A stretch of 24,712 nucleotides of DNA from an uncultured Lactobacillus sp. GTDB taxonomy: Bacteria; Bacillota; Bacilli; Lactobacillales; Lactobacillaceae. The notes below the pieces were generated by a model. The model did not search any database, was not told where the DNA came from, and worked only from the letters and a program-made list of their open reading frames with translations. The stretch is from positions 1-24,712 of the forward strand of contig CAJUNC010000025.1 in assembly GCA_910587695.1 (NCBI GenBank). Direction: 5' to 3'. Position 1 is the stretch's first letter. Each line of letters begins with the position of its first letter. A program made the translations under genes and the position numbers. Shown here one piece after another: positions 6,456-15,461 of the stretch.

Positions 6456-7802
6456 GTGCTCGATCTTGAAACTTTATGGCAGTATATCCGCGATAAATTC
6501 GAAGCTGAATTTTCGCCGATCGCATTTACCACTTGGATCGCATCTGCGCAACCACTACAGCTCACCGATAATACTTTAGTCGTTGAAGTGGCTTCTAAAT
6601 TGCACCAAGACTACTGGAAACAAAACATTATTCCGCAGATCACTTCGCTACTTGCAGATAATCTTTCAACTAAGATCACGATCTTAGTTAAGACTGTTGA
6701 CGAGCCCAATCCCTTGGCCGAAGCTGAGCCTGGACCCGAAGTCAGGTCACTTGAGTCTAAGTCACCTGCACCCAAAAAAAGCACCCCACTAAATGATAAA
6801 TATACTTTTGAATCATTTGTGGTCGGTAAAGGCAATCAGTTGGCCCATGCAGCTGCACTTGCAGTCGCTGAAGAGCCTGGTGTCTTCTATAATCCGTTGT
6901 TCTTTTATGGCGGAGTTGGTTTAGGTAAGACCCACTTGATGCATGCGATCGGACATCAGATGTTAGAAAATAACCCTAACGCTCGCGTCAAATACGTAAC
7001 TAGCGAATCATTTGCCAATGATTTCATCAACTCGATCAAATCTAAGCATCAAGAAGAGTTTCGCCAAGAATACCGCAATGTTGATCTCTTATTAGTCGAT
7101 GATATCCAATTTTTCTCAGATAAAGTTGGAACACAAGAGGAATTTTTCCATACATTCAATGCTCTTTATGATGATAAAAAACAGATCGTTTTGTCTTCAG
7201 ATCGCCTACCAAACGAGATCCCTAAGCTTCAACAACGCTTAGTCTCGCGTTTCAAATGGGGATTATCTGTTGATATCACCCCACCTGATTTGGAAACTCG
7301 GATCGCTATTTTGCGTAACAAAGCCGAAGCCGAACACCTTCAAGTCCCTGACGATACTTTAAGCTATATTGCCGGTCAGATCGATTCCAATATCCGTGAA
7401 TTGGAAGGAGCTTTGATGCGTGTTCAAGCTTATGCCAAGCTAAATGGTCAGCCCGTTTCAACGAGCTTAGCCGCAGAAGCTTTGCAAAGCTTGAACGGTG
7501 CCCCTCAGGCCAAAGAGCTTTCGATCGCGATGATCCAAGAGAAAGTTGCAAAGTTTTTCCACGTTACTGTAGCTGAAATCAAGGGAAAAAAACGTGTCAA
7601 AACGATCGTCATCCCACGCCAGATCGCAATGTATCTTGCGCGTGAGTTGACCGAAGCTTCTCTACCTAAGATCGGACAAGAATTTGGTGGCAAAGATCAT
7701 ACTACTGTTATTCATGCACATGAAAAGATCAGCGAAGCACTCAAAAGCGATGACGAGCTCAAAAAAGCAGTTGCTAAATTACGTGCTGAATTACGCAATT
7801 AA
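6456..7802 (+). CDS. dnaA: Chromosomal replication initiator DnaA
   Basis: DnaA binds boxes at oriC as ATP-bound oligomers and opens the duplex. The 448-residue protein has the N-terminal helicase-loading domain (about 1-80), an acidic/Pro-rich linker (about 82-110), the AAA+ domain with Walker A GGVGLGKTH at 152-160 and Walker B LLLVDDIQFF, and the C-terminal box-binding domain with GGKDHTTVIHAHEKI. I chose GTG 6456 because AAAGGAGGG lies seven bases upstream and translation then begins MLDLETLW, as in relatives; an in-frame ATG at 6357 would add 33 residues encoded by origin DNA. It is flanked by box clusters on both sides. Confidence 0.99.
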   Translation: MLDLETLWQYIRDKFEAEFSPIAFTTWIASAQPLQLTDNTLVVEVASKLHQDYWKQNIIPQITSLLADNLSTKITILVKTVDEPNPLAEAEPGPEVRSLESKSPAPKKSTPLNDKYTFESFVVGKGNQLAHAAALAVAEEPGVFYNPLFFYGGVGLGKTHLMHAIGHQMLENNPNARVKYVTSESFANDFINSIKSKHQEEFRQEYRNVDLLLVDDIQFFSDKVGTQEEFFHTFNALYDDKKQIVLSSDRLPNEIPKLQQRLVSRFKWGLSVDITPPDLETRIAILRNKAEAEHLQVPDDTLSYIAGQIDSNIRELEGALMRVQAYAKLNGQPVSTSLAAEALQSLNGAPQAKELSIAMIQEKVAKFFHVTVAEIKGKKRVKTIVIPRQIAMYLARELTEASLPKIGQEFGGKDHTTVIHAHEKISEALKSDDELKKAVAKLRAELRN

Positions 7803-7810
7803 CAACTGCC

Positions 7811-7958
7811 TGTGGATCAATGTGGATAAACCTCAACAGTTATCCACAAGTTATCAACAGGTGATTTCTTAGATCTTCAAAGAGTTTAGGGCTTTTTCCA
7901 CAGTATAAACAGCCCCTACTATTACTACTAACTTTATTAATAATATATATTTAACAAA
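7811..7958. other. oriC: Origin of replication, right part: DnaA boxes, DnaA-trio and AT-rich unwinding element
   Basis: Boxes occur at 7811-7819 (TGTGGATCA), 7821-7829 (TGTGGATAA), 7840-7848 (TTATCCACA), 7851-7859 (TTATCAACA) and 7894-7902 (TTTTCCACA). Thirteen bases after the last box, past a short C-run, comes CTACTATTACTACTA (7916-7930), whose complement is a run of TAG/TAA triplets like the DnaA-trio element described in Bacillus subtilis. It leads into the AT-only tract at about 7933-7955. Unwinding probably starts here. Confidence 0.85.
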
Positions 7959-7976
7959 CAGGAGGAATTTTGCCTT

Positions 7977-9116
7977 ATGAAATTTACGGTACATAGAACA
8001 GCTTTCATCCAATATCTAAATGATGTTCAACGTGCTATCTCATCTAAAGCTGCTTTAGAGATCTTATCAGGGATCAAATTAGATCTATCTGAAGATGGTC
8101 TAACAATGACGGGGAGCAACTCTGACATCTCGATCGAAACAGTGATCTCGATCGCTGATGAAAATGCAGCTTTAAACATTGAAAAAGCAGGGAGTGTGGT
8201 TTTACCAGCACGTTTCTTCAACGAGATCGTTAAAAAGTTACCAGAAGACAGCTTGAGTGTAGAGGTAAATGATCGTTTCCAAGCAACGATCAGATCTGGG
8301 TCAGCCGAATTTATCATCAATGGTCTAGATCCAGATGATTATCCACATTTACCGGAGATCGATTCACGTGAACAATTAACATTGCCAGGTGATGTATTAA
8401 AACAAGTGATCAATCAAACTGTGATCGCAGCTTCTAAGCAAGAAACACGTCCGATCTTGACAGGGATCCATTTAGCGATCAAAGATGGTCAACTTTTAGC
8501 TGTAGCAACTGACTCACACCGTTTGAGCCAACGAAAACTTTCTTTAAATGGTGATAGTGCTGCCGATTACGACATCATTGTTCCAGGACAATCAATGAAC
8601 GAGTTAGCTAAGATGTTAGGTGATCTAAGTGAAGACATCGAGATCCAGATCTCAGAAAATCAGATCCTCTTCATCTTAGGTAATACTTCCTTTTACTCAC
8701 GTTTACTCGAAGGAAATTATCCTGACACTGAACGGTTGATCCCACAAAACTCAACAACAACGTTAGAGATAAATGCTCCTGCTTTCTTACGTGCGATCGA
8801 ACGTGCTTCGTTACTTTCACATGAAGGACGCAATAATGTGGTCAAATTGTCGATGCAGTCTGGGACAGCTCAAGCAACACTTTACAGCAATTCCCCTGAA
8901 GTCGGAAATGTTGAAGAAGAATTGACCTTCAACAAACTGGAAGGAAATGATCTAGACATCTCCTTTAACCCTGACTATATGAAAGATGCTTTGCGTTCCT
9001 TTGGTCAAAGTGAAGTAACTTTGAACTTCACGATGCCACTGCGTCCATTTACCTTGGTCCCAAGTGAAGCTCAAGGCGAATTCATCCAATTGATAACCCC
9101 AGTTCGAACAGTCTAA
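7977..9116 (+). CDS. dnaN: DNA polymerase III beta subunit (sliding clamp)
   Basis: The 379-residue product is the ring-shaped processivity clamp. It begins MKFTVHRTAFIQYLNDVQRAIS, contains the typical second-domain segment ETRPILTGIHLAIKDGQLLAVATDSHRLSQRK split across residues 156-190, and ends with QLITPVRTV, the usual clamp terminus. Length is normal for three-domain beta clamps. GGAGG lies eleven bases before the ATG, somewhat far, just downstream of the origin unwinding element. A strong terminator follows, so it is separated transcriptionally from yaaA. Confidence 0.99.
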   Translation: MKFTVHRTAFIQYLNDVQRAISSKAALEILSGIKLDLSEDGLTMTGSNSDISIETVISIADENAALNIEKAGSVVLPARFFNEIVKKLPEDSLSVEVNDRFQATIRSGSAEFIINGLDPDDYPHLPEIDSREQLTLPGDVLKQVINQTVIAASKQETRPILTGIHLAIKDGQLLAVATDSHRLSQRKLSLNGDSAADYDIIVPGQSMNELAKMLGDLSEDIEIQISENQILFILGNTSFYSRLLEGNYPDTERLIPQNSTTTLEINAPAFLRAIERASLLSHEGRNNVVKLSMQSGTAQATLYSNSPEVGNVEEELTFNKLEGNDLDISFNPDYMKDALRSFGQSEVTLNFTMPLRPFTLVPSEAQGEFIQLITPVRTV

Positions 9117-9137
9117 AATATTTGTGCTTTAGAGGCC

Positions 9138-9176
9138 AAAGGCGGGTGGCGATTTGACCACTCGCCTTTTATTTTT
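9138..9176 (+). terminator. Intrinsic terminator after dnaN
   Basis: AAAGGCGGGTGG (9138-9149) pairs with CCACTCGCCTTT across an eight-base loop and is followed by TTTTATTTTT. One G-T pair. Confidence 0.9.
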
Positions 9177-9302
9177 CTCTGAAAGGTACAAATAGAATTT
9201 AGAACGCATATATTCAATTTCTGGGCCGGTTTTACTGTCTAGGGTGTCATAACACTCAGATGGGTCAAATCAGCTCAGAACGCGTTTAATTGGTTTCCAT
9301 GA

Positions 9303-9331
9303 TTGTGTTTAGTTTTTAAAAAAGGTATAAT
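9303..9331 (+). promoter_or_regulatory. Possible promoter of yaaA-recF-gyrB-gyrA
   Basis: A perfect TATAAT at 9326-9331 lies 35 bases before the yaaA start. The best -35 at 17-base spacing is TTGTGT (9303-9308), a weak match. It is downstream of the dnaN terminator, so a promoter is needed here. Confidence 0.5.
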
Positions 9332-9365
9332 TTAATGAGTACTAAAAGGAAAGCGAGGCATTTTT

Positions 9366-9590
9366 TTGAAAGAAGAAATTCACTTAAAAACACCGCATAT
9401 CACCTTAGGCCAGTTGCTTAAAATTGCGGATCTAGTTTCTTCTGGCGGTCAGGCAAAGTGGTTCTTACAAGAATACGCTAATGACATCTTAGTCAATGGT
9501 GAGCCGGAAAACCGTCGTGGACGCAAGCTTTATCCTGGAGATAGTGTTGAGATCAAAGATCAAGGCAGCTATCTATTGAAAGAAAGCTAG
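9366..9590 (+). CDS. yaaA: S4-domain RNA-binding protein YaaA
   Basis: The 74-residue product is a compact S4 RNA-binding domain: ITLGQLLKIADLVSSGGQAKWFL followed by DILVNGEPENRRGRKLYPGDSVEI, the standard S4 pattern. Homologues sit between dnaN and recF in many Firmicutes; the B. subtilis protein has been linked to ribosome assembly, which I have not verified. The start is TTG (9366) with GAGG about eight bases upstream; no ATG or GTG is available near the family's expected N-terminus. It precedes recF by eight bases and is probably cotranscribed with it. Confidence 0.93.
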   Translation: MKEEIHLKTPHITLGQLLKIADLVSSGGQAKWFLQEYANDILVNGEPENRRGRKLYPGDSVEIKDQGSYLLKES

Positions 9591-9598
9591 CTAAGACA

Positions 9599-10816
9599 AT
9601 GTATTTAGAAGAGCTGGAACTTCGCAATTTCCGTAACTATCAAAAGGTAGCGGTCAAATTTTCACCACAGATAAATGTCTTGATCGGAAAAAACGCTCAG
9701 GGCAAGACCAACCTGTTAGAGGCGATCTATGTTTTAGCGATGGCGCGTAGTCATCGGACAAATAATGAGCGTGAATTGATCAGCTTTAAACAAAAAGAGG
9801 CATATTTAAGTGGGCGGGTAATGCGTAAGTTAGGTAGCTTGCCGTTAGAGATCAGTTTGAGCCGTAAAGGTAAAAAGGCTAAAGTCAATCATCTCGAGCA
9901 AGCGCGCTTATCCCAGTATATCGGTAACTTAAATGTGATCTTATTTGCACCAGAAGATCTCAGTCTAGTCAAGGGTTCACCTGCGATCAGACGGCGCTTT
10001 ATCGATATGGAATTTGGTCAGATCGATCCACGTTACCTCTATAATTTGACGCGGTACCGCATGATCTTAAAGCAACGAAATAATTATCTAAAACAACTCC
10101 AGCAAAAAAAAGCGACGGATACGCTCTATTTAGAGGTCTTGTCAGAACAGTTAGCCCAATTTGCTGGGGCGATCATTGTGAAACGACTGGAATTTTTAGT
10201 AGAACTTGAGCGCTATGCAAAAGCGATCCATAGTCAGATAACACAGGATAAAGAGCAATTAGCTTTTAGTTATGAAAGTAGCTTGAAAGAACCAAGCCAA
10301 GCTACTGAAAATGAAATTACCGAAGCCTTAAAAAAAGGTTTTGCAAATTTACAACAAAAAGAAATTTTTCAAGGGACGACCCTTTTAGGGCCACATCGCG
10401 ATGATGTTGTTTTTAAGGTCAACGGACAAAATGTTCAGATCTATGGTTCGCAGGGGCAACAGCGAACGACAGCTTTATCGGTCAAATTGGCAGAGATCGA
10501 ATTGATGAAACATAAGACGGGCGAATACCCGATCTTATTACTAGATGATGTGTTGTCTGAGCTCGATGGAAATCGACAAACGCATTTGTTAAAGACGATC
10601 CAAGGGCGCGTCCAGACCTTTTTAACGACACCTGGATTAAATGATATTACCCAACAGTTGATCAAAGAACCAAAGATTTTTCATATTGATGATGGCCAGA
10701 TTTCTGAAAATTCAGAAATGGATGAAAATCACATCGACTGGGTTTCAGAAGACAAAAATAAAGTTGTTACATTTTATCCAAAAAATGAAAAATCCAAGAA
10801 AGGACAGTCTACATAG
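9599..10816 (+). CDS. recF: DNA replication/repair protein RecF
   Basis: RecF is an SMC-like ATPase that helps load RecA at single-strand gaps. Walker A is GKNAQGKTN at 30-38, the ABC-type signature region contains SQGQQRTTALSVKLAEIEL, and Walker B is ILLLDDVLSELD. The gene starts eight bases after yaaA. At 405 residues it is about 30 longer than the usual 370-375; the excess is a hydrophilic tail (from about residue 373, ENSEMDENHIDWVSEDKNKV and basic end) that looks non-conserved. The stop codon lies within a small hairpin just upstream of gyrB. Confidence 0.98.
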   Translation: MYLEELELRNFRNYQKVAVKFSPQINVLIGKNAQGKTNLLEAIYVLAMARSHRTNNERELISFKQKEAYLSGRVMRKLGSLPLEISLSRKGKKAKVNHLEQARLSQYIGNLNVILFAPEDLSLVKGSPAIRRRFIDMEFGQIDPRYLYNLTRYRMILKQRNNYLKQLQQKKATDTLYLEVLSEQLAQFAGAIIVKRLEFLVELERYAKAIHSQITQDKEQLAFSYESSLKEPSQATENEITEALKKGFANLQQKEIFQGTTLLGPHRDDVVFKVNGQNVQIYGSQGQQRTTALSVKLAEIELMKHKTGEYPILLLDDVLSELDGNRQTHLLKTIQGRVQTFLTTPGLNDITQQLIKEPKIFHIDDGQISENSEMDENHIDWVSEDKNKVVTFYPKNEKSKKGQST

Positions 10817-10836
10817 AGATGTAGCGGGTACTAAAC

Positions 10837-12795
10837 GTGACAGAAAAAGAAACGCTTGAAGAAGTAAAGGAAGAAAAAGCCAAAGAATATGATGCCAGTC
10901 AGATCCAAGTCCTTGAAGGCTTAGAAGCCGTGCGCAAGCGTCCTGGGATGTATATTGGCTCGACTAGCTCACAAGGTCTGCACCACTTAGTATGGGAGAT
11001 CATCGATAACGGGATCGATGAAGCTTTAGCGGGCTTTGCCGATGAGATCAATGTGATCGTGGAAAAAGACAATAGTATCACGGTCAAAGATAATGGACGT
11101 GGGATCCCGGTCGATATCCAAGAAAAAACGGGCCGTCCAGCATTAGAAACCGTCTTTACTGTGCTTCACGCCGGTGGTAAGTTTGGCGGAGGCGGTTATA
11201 AAGTCTCCGGTGGTCTCCACGGGGTCGGGGCTTCAGTTGTTAACGCCCTTTCAACGAGCTTAGATGTTCAAGTTAGACGTGAAGGTGATACGAATATCTA
11301 TGGAATGGACTTTAAGCTCGGTAAAGTCGACCATGTGATGGAAGTCGTGGGGCAAAGTCAACCACATGAACACGGGACAACAGTGCATTTCTTGCCTGAT
11401 CCAGATATCTTTACGGAAACGACTATCTATGACATCAAAGTTTTGACGACGCGGATCCGTGAGTTGGCCTTTTTGAACAAGGGATTAAAGATCACGATCG
11501 ATGATATGCGCCCAGAAGAACCGACCCATGAAGAATTCCACTATGCTGGTGGGATCAAACACTATGTGGAATTTTTAAACAAGGGCAAAGAAGTTCTTTT
11601 TGATGAACCGATCTATGTGGAAGGCCAACAAAAAGGCATCACAGTTGAAGTGGCATTACAATACACAGATGATTTCCACTCCAACTTATTGACCTTTACC
11701 AACAATATCCACACTTATGAAGGTGGGACCCATGAATCAGGGTTCAAGACGGCTTTGACGCGCGTTATCAACGATTATGCACGCAAATCTGGTCAGTTAA
11801 AGGAAAATGAACCTAACTTATCTGGTGAAGACGTACGTGAAGGCTTGACAGCAGTTGTTTCGGTCAAGCACCCTGATCCACAGTTTGAAGGGCAAACTAA
11901 GACTAAATTGGGTAACTCCGATGCTAGAGCTGCGACAGATAAGACATTTTCCGAGACTTTCAGCAAGTTCATGCTGGAAAATCCAAATGTAGCACGCCGG
12001 ATCGTGGAAAAAGGAATGTTGGCGGCTAAAGCTCGTGTTGCAGCTAAACGAGCGCGTGAAGTTACGCGTAAGAAAAATGGTCTCGAGATCTCCAACTTAC
12101 CGGGAAAATTAGCTGATAACACTAGCAAAGACCCTGAGATCTCAGAATTATTCATCGTCGAAGGGGACTCTGCGGGTGGTTCAGCTAAACAAGGGCGTTC
12201 ACGTTTGACTCAAGCTATCTTACCGATCCGTGGGAAGATCTTGAATGTGGAAAAAGCCACATTAGATCGGATCTTGGCCAATGAAGAGATTCGTTCATTA
12301 TTCACAGCTTTAGGCACAGGCTTTGGGGATGACTTTGATGTGGATAAAGTAAATTACCACAAATTGATCATCATGACCGATGCCGATGTCGATGGAGCTC
12401 ATATCAGAACCTTATTGTTGACGTTATTCTACCGCTTTATGCGTCCAATGATCGAACGAGGCTATGTTTATATCGCACAGCCACCATTGTACCAAGTGCG
12501 CCAAGGCAAGATGATCCGTTACATCGACACTGATGAAGAATTAGAAGAAGTATTAGGTCAATTACCACCAAGTCCAAAACCAGTTATCCAACGTTACAAA
12601 GGTTTAGGTGAAATGGATGCCGAACAATTGTGGGAAACTACGATGGATCCAGAAAACCGACGCCTTTTACGGGTCGAATTATCGGATGCGATGGAAGCAA
12701 ATGAAGTCTTTGAAATGTTGATGGGCGATCAAGTCGGCCCAAGACGTCAATTCATCGAAGAAAATGCAACTTTCGTGGACAATTTGGACGTTTAA
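10837..12795 (+). CDS. gyrB: DNA gyrase subunit B
   Basis: GyrB supplies the ATPase of gyrase, which introduces negative supercoils. The 652-residue protein has the GHKL ATPase domain (EIIDNGIDEALAG, DNGRGIPVD, GGLHGVGASVVNALS), the transducer domain, and the Toprim domain with EGDSAGGSAKQGR and IMTDADVDGAHIRTL, ending with QRYKGLGEMDAEQLWETTM. The start is GTG 10837 and the Shine-Dalgarno is weak (AGCGGG twelve bases upstream), suggesting coupling to recF translation, whose stop is 20 bases away. No closer ATG fits the family N-terminus. Confidence 0.99.
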   Translation: MTEKETLEEVKEEKAKEYDASQIQVLEGLEAVRKRPGMYIGSTSSQGLHHLVWEIIDNGIDEALAGFADEINVIVEKDNSITVKDNGRGIPVDIQEKTGRPALETVFTVLHAGGKFGGGGYKVSGGLHGVGASVVNALSTSLDVQVRREGDTNIYGMDFKLGKVDHVMEVVGQSQPHEHGTTVHFLPDPDIFTETTIYDIKVLTTRIRELAFLNKGLKITIDDMRPEEPTHEEFHYAGGIKHYVEFLNKGKEVLFDEPIYVEGQQKGITVEVALQYTDDFHSNLLTFTNNIHTYEGGTHESGFKTALTRVINDYARKSGQLKENEPNLSGEDVREGLTAVVSVKHPDPQFEGQTKTKLGNSDARAATDKTFSETFSKFMLENPNVARRIVEKGMLAAKARVAAKRAREVTRKKNGLEISNLPGKLADNTSKDPEISELFIVEGDSAGGSAKQGRSRLTQAILPIRGKILNVEKATLDRILANEEIRSLFTALGTGFGDDFDVDKVNYHKLIIMTDADVDGAHIRTLLLTLFYRFMRPMIERGYVYIAQPPLYQVRQGKMIRYIDTDEELEEVLGQLPPSPKPVIQRYKGLGEMDAEQLWETTMDPENRRLLRVELSDAMEANEVFEMLMGDQVGPRRQFIEENATFVDNLDV

Positions 12796-12903
12796 TAAAA
12801 GTAGACAATAAGTTCTGCACATAATGCACAGGATAGTGTGAATAAACTGTGTATAAGTTTGTAATTTATGTAAAAAGTAAGAAAAGAAGTGGAGGCACAG
12901 GAC
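12796..12903. other. gyrB-gyrA spacer with two DnaA-box-like sites
   Basis: The 108-bp spacer contains TGTGAATAA (12837-12845) and TGTGTATAA (12848-12856), each one base off the DnaA box on the minus strand and spaced by two bases, plus the direct repeat TGCACA at about 12816-12830. No terminator is visible, so gyrA is probably cotranscribed with gyrB. Confidence 0.4.
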
Positions 12904-15363
12904 GTGGTAGAAGTACCTAACAGAATTAGCAATGTTGATTTATCCAAAGTCATGCGGACCTCATTTTTAGATTATGCGATGAGTGTTATCGTTGCGCGCG
13001 CTTTACCTGATGTGCGTGATGGCTTGAAGCCTGTTCACCGCCGGATCTTATACGGTATGAATGAATTAGGTGTGACTCCGGATAAACCATATAAGAAATC
13101 AGCCCGGATCGTTGGGGATGTTATGGGTAAGTACCACCCTCATGGGGACTCGGCGATCTATGAATCGATGGTCCGAATGGCGCAAGATTTTAGCTACCGT
13201 TATCTCTTAGTTGATGGTCACGGTAACTTTGGTTCGGTCGATGGTGATGGGGCCGCTGCGATGCGTTATACCGAAGCTCGGATGTCTAAGATCACATTGG
13301 AGATGTTGCGTGATATCAACAAAGACACGATCGATTTTCAGCCAAACTATGATGGCACTGAACGTGAACCAGAAGTCTTGCCCGCTCGTTTCCCTAACTT
13401 ATTAGTCAACGGAGCGACCGGGATCGCAGTCGGGATGACAACAAATATCCCACCACATAACTTGGCTGAAGTTATTTCAGCTTTGCATGTGTTGATGGAA
13501 AACCCCGATGCAACGACGGCAGACTTGATGGAAGCTTTACCAGGGCCTGATTTCCCGACTGGTGGGATCGTGATGGGCAAATCTGGGATCAGAAAAGCTT
13601 ATGAGACTGGAAAAGGCTCAGTTACTTTACGTGCTAAAGTCGAGATCGAAGAATTAAAAAATGGCCGTGAACAGATCATTGTGCATGAGTTACCATACAT
13701 GGTCAACAAGGCTAAATTGATCGAACGGATCGCTGAATTAGCTCGAGATAAGAAGATCGAAGGGATCACCGACATCAAGGATGAATCTGACCGTGAAGGG
13801 ATGAGGATCACGATCGATGTGCGCCGTGATGTCAGTGCTTCGGTCGTATTGAACAATTTATACAAATTGACCTTGATGCAAACTGCCTTTAACTTCAACA
13901 TGTTGGCGATCGTTAATGGGACGCCACGAGTCTTGAGTCTAAAGCAGATCTTGACATATTACTTGAAGCATCAAGAAGAAGTTATTCGTCGTCGAACACA
14001 ATTTGATCTGAAAAAGGCGCAAGCAAGAGCACACATCTTAGAAGGTCTGCGGATCGCTTTAGACCATATCGATGCGATCATCAATATCATCCGTAATTCT
14101 AAGAGTGGTGATATCGCTAAGGATCGCTTGATGAATGAATATCATTTGAGTGATAAACAAGCCCAAGCGATCTTGGATATGCGTTTAGTTCGTTTGACTG
14201 GTCTGGAACGTGAAAAGGTCGAAGCTGAATATCAAAAGACGATGGAAGCGATCGCCGATTACAAAGATATTTTAGCGCACGAAGAACGTATCTATCAGAT
14301 CATTTACCAAGAATTATTGGAGATCCAAGAACGCTTTGGCGATGAACGCCGGACTGAACTTATGGTCGGTGAAGTCTTGAGCATTGAAGATGAAGACTTG
14401 ATCGAAGAAGAAAATGTTGTGATCACTTTGACGCATAACGGTTACATCAAGCGTTTGCCAACAAGTGATTTTAAAGCACAACGGCGCGGTGGTCGTGGCG
14501 TCCAAGGTATGGGCGTGCATGATGATGATTTCATTGAACACTTGATCACGACTTCGACCCACGATGAATTATTGTTCTTCACAAATGTGGGTAAAGTTTA
14601 TCGCATGAAGGGCTATGAGGTCCCAGAATATGGTCGAGCTGCTAAAGGGATCCCTGTGATCAACTTACTAGACCTCGATAAAGAAGAAAAGATCCAAACA
14701 GTGATCAATGTTGAAGCTGATAAGCGTGATGATTCGCACTTCTTATTCTTCACCACAGTCAAAGGTACAGTCAAACGGACTTCCGTGACTGAATTTGGTA
14801 ATATCAGAAAGAATGGGTTAAAGGCGATCTCCTTACACGATGGCGATGAATTGATCCATGTTTCGATCACAGATGGTGAACAAAACATCATCATTGCAAC
14901 TCGTGGTGGTTATGCCGTCAGCTTTGCTGAAACAGCTGTCCGCCCAATGGGACGCTCAGCTGCTGGGGTCCGCGGTATCCGCTTGCGTGATGAAGATCAT
15001 GTCATCGGGGCTTCGATCTTGCGTCCTGATAGTAAAGTCTTTGTCATCTCTGAAAAAGGCTTTGGTAAGCAGACACCGGCTAGCGAATATCCGATCAAGG
15101 GTCGTGGTGGTAAAGGTATCAAGACCTCAAATATCACTGCCAAAAACGGTGAACTCGCTGGTATGACAACGGTCAATGGGGACGAAGACATCATGGTCAT
15201 CACGAATAAGGGTGTTATGATCCGCTTTAACCTCGCTAATGTTTCCCAAACAGGTCGGGCAACACTTGGGGTCAAGTTGATCAACTTAGATGATGATGCT
15301 ACGGTTTCAACGATGGCTAAAGTCGAAGCTGAACCCGCTGAAGAAGAAAAGACTGAAGAATAA
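12904..15363 (+). CDS. gyrA: DNA gyrase subunit A
   Basis: GyrA cuts and rejoins DNA and wraps it through its C-terminal beta-pinwheel. With the GTG at 12904 the protein has 819 residues, and the catalytic Tyr is residue 122 (AAMRYTEARM), matching the E. coli numbering. The quinolone-determining positions are Ser83 and Glu87 (GDSAIYESMV), a wild-type, susceptible-looking state. The GyrA-box QRRGGRGVQGMG starts the C-terminal domain, so this is gyrase rather than topoisomerase IV. I chose 12904 because GGAGG lies eight bases upstream; an in-frame GTG at 12889 overlaps that Shine-Dalgarno and would add five residues. The C-terminal tail is acidic. Confidence 0.99.
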   Translation: MVEVPNRISNVDLSKVMRTSFLDYAMSVIVARALPDVRDGLKPVHRRILYGMNELGVTPDKPYKKSARIVGDVMGKYHPHGDSAIYESMVRMAQDFSYRYLLVDGHGNFGSVDGDGAAAMRYTEARMSKITLEMLRDINKDTIDFQPNYDGTEREPEVLPARFPNLLVNGATGIAVGMTTNIPPHNLAEVISALHVLMENPDATTADLMEALPGPDFPTGGIVMGKSGIRKAYETGKGSVTLRAKVEIEELKNGREQIIVHELPYMVNKAKLIERIAELARDKKIEGITDIKDESDREGMRITIDVRRDVSASVVLNNLYKLTLMQTAFNFNMLAIVNGTPRVLSLKQILTYYLKHQEEVIRRRTQFDLKKAQARAHILEGLRIALDHIDAIINIIRNSKSGDIAKDRLMNEYHLSDKQAQAILDMRLVRLTGLEREKVEAEYQKTMEAIADYKDILAHEERIYQIIYQELLEIQERFGDERRTELMVGEVLSIEDEDLIEEENVVITLTHNGYIKRLPTSDFKAQRRGGRGVQGMGVHDDDFIEHLITTSTHDELLFFTNVGKVYRMKGYEVPEYGRAAKGIPVINLLDLDKEEKIQTVINVEADKRDDSHFLFFTTVKGTVKRTSVTEFGNIRKNGLKAISLHDGDELIHVSITDGEQNIIIATRGGYAVSFAETAVRPMGRSAAGVRGIRLRDEDHVIGASILRPDSKVFVISEKGFGKQTPASEYPIKGRGGKGIKTSNITAKNGELAGMTTVNGDEDIMVITNKGVMIRFNLANVSQTGRATLGVKLINLDDDATVSTMAKVEAEPAEEEKTEE

Positions 15364-15366
15364 AAC

Positions 15367-15407
15367 TGTGGATAATTAAAATTTATTCCAAAAATAATTT
15401 ATCCACA
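15367..15407. other. Inverted pair of perfect DnaA boxes after gyrA
   Basis: TGTGGATAA (15367-15375) and TTATCCACA (15399-15407) are both perfect boxes in inverted orientation, and the pairing extends to TGTGGATAATT/AATTTATCC. They start four bases after the gyrA stop. They could be a DnaA-titration or regulatory site, or just an AT-rich hairpin. Confidence 0.5.
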
Positions 15408-15410
15408 AAA

Positions 15411-15447
15411 AAATCCACGGTACTTTTAAGAGTACTGTGGATTTTTT
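15411..15447. terminator. Bidirectional terminator between gyrA and the reductase-like gene
   Basis: AAATCCACGGTACT (15411-15424) pairs with AGTACTGTGGATTT (15431-15444) with one G-T pair around a six-base loop. A run of A precedes it and a run of T follows, so it serves both convergent genes. Confidence 0.92.
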
Positions 15448-15461
15448 GCGTCTATAGATAA

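Noticed and set aside
13121..13170. Quinolone-resistance mutation in gyrA
   Set aside because: Residues 83 and 87 are Ser and Glu, the usual unmutated state in Firmicutes.
14997..15284. Antisense frames of 90-100 codons within gyrA and gyrB
   Set aside because: They overlap highly conserved coding sequence, lack ribosome binding sites and give no recognisable protein.
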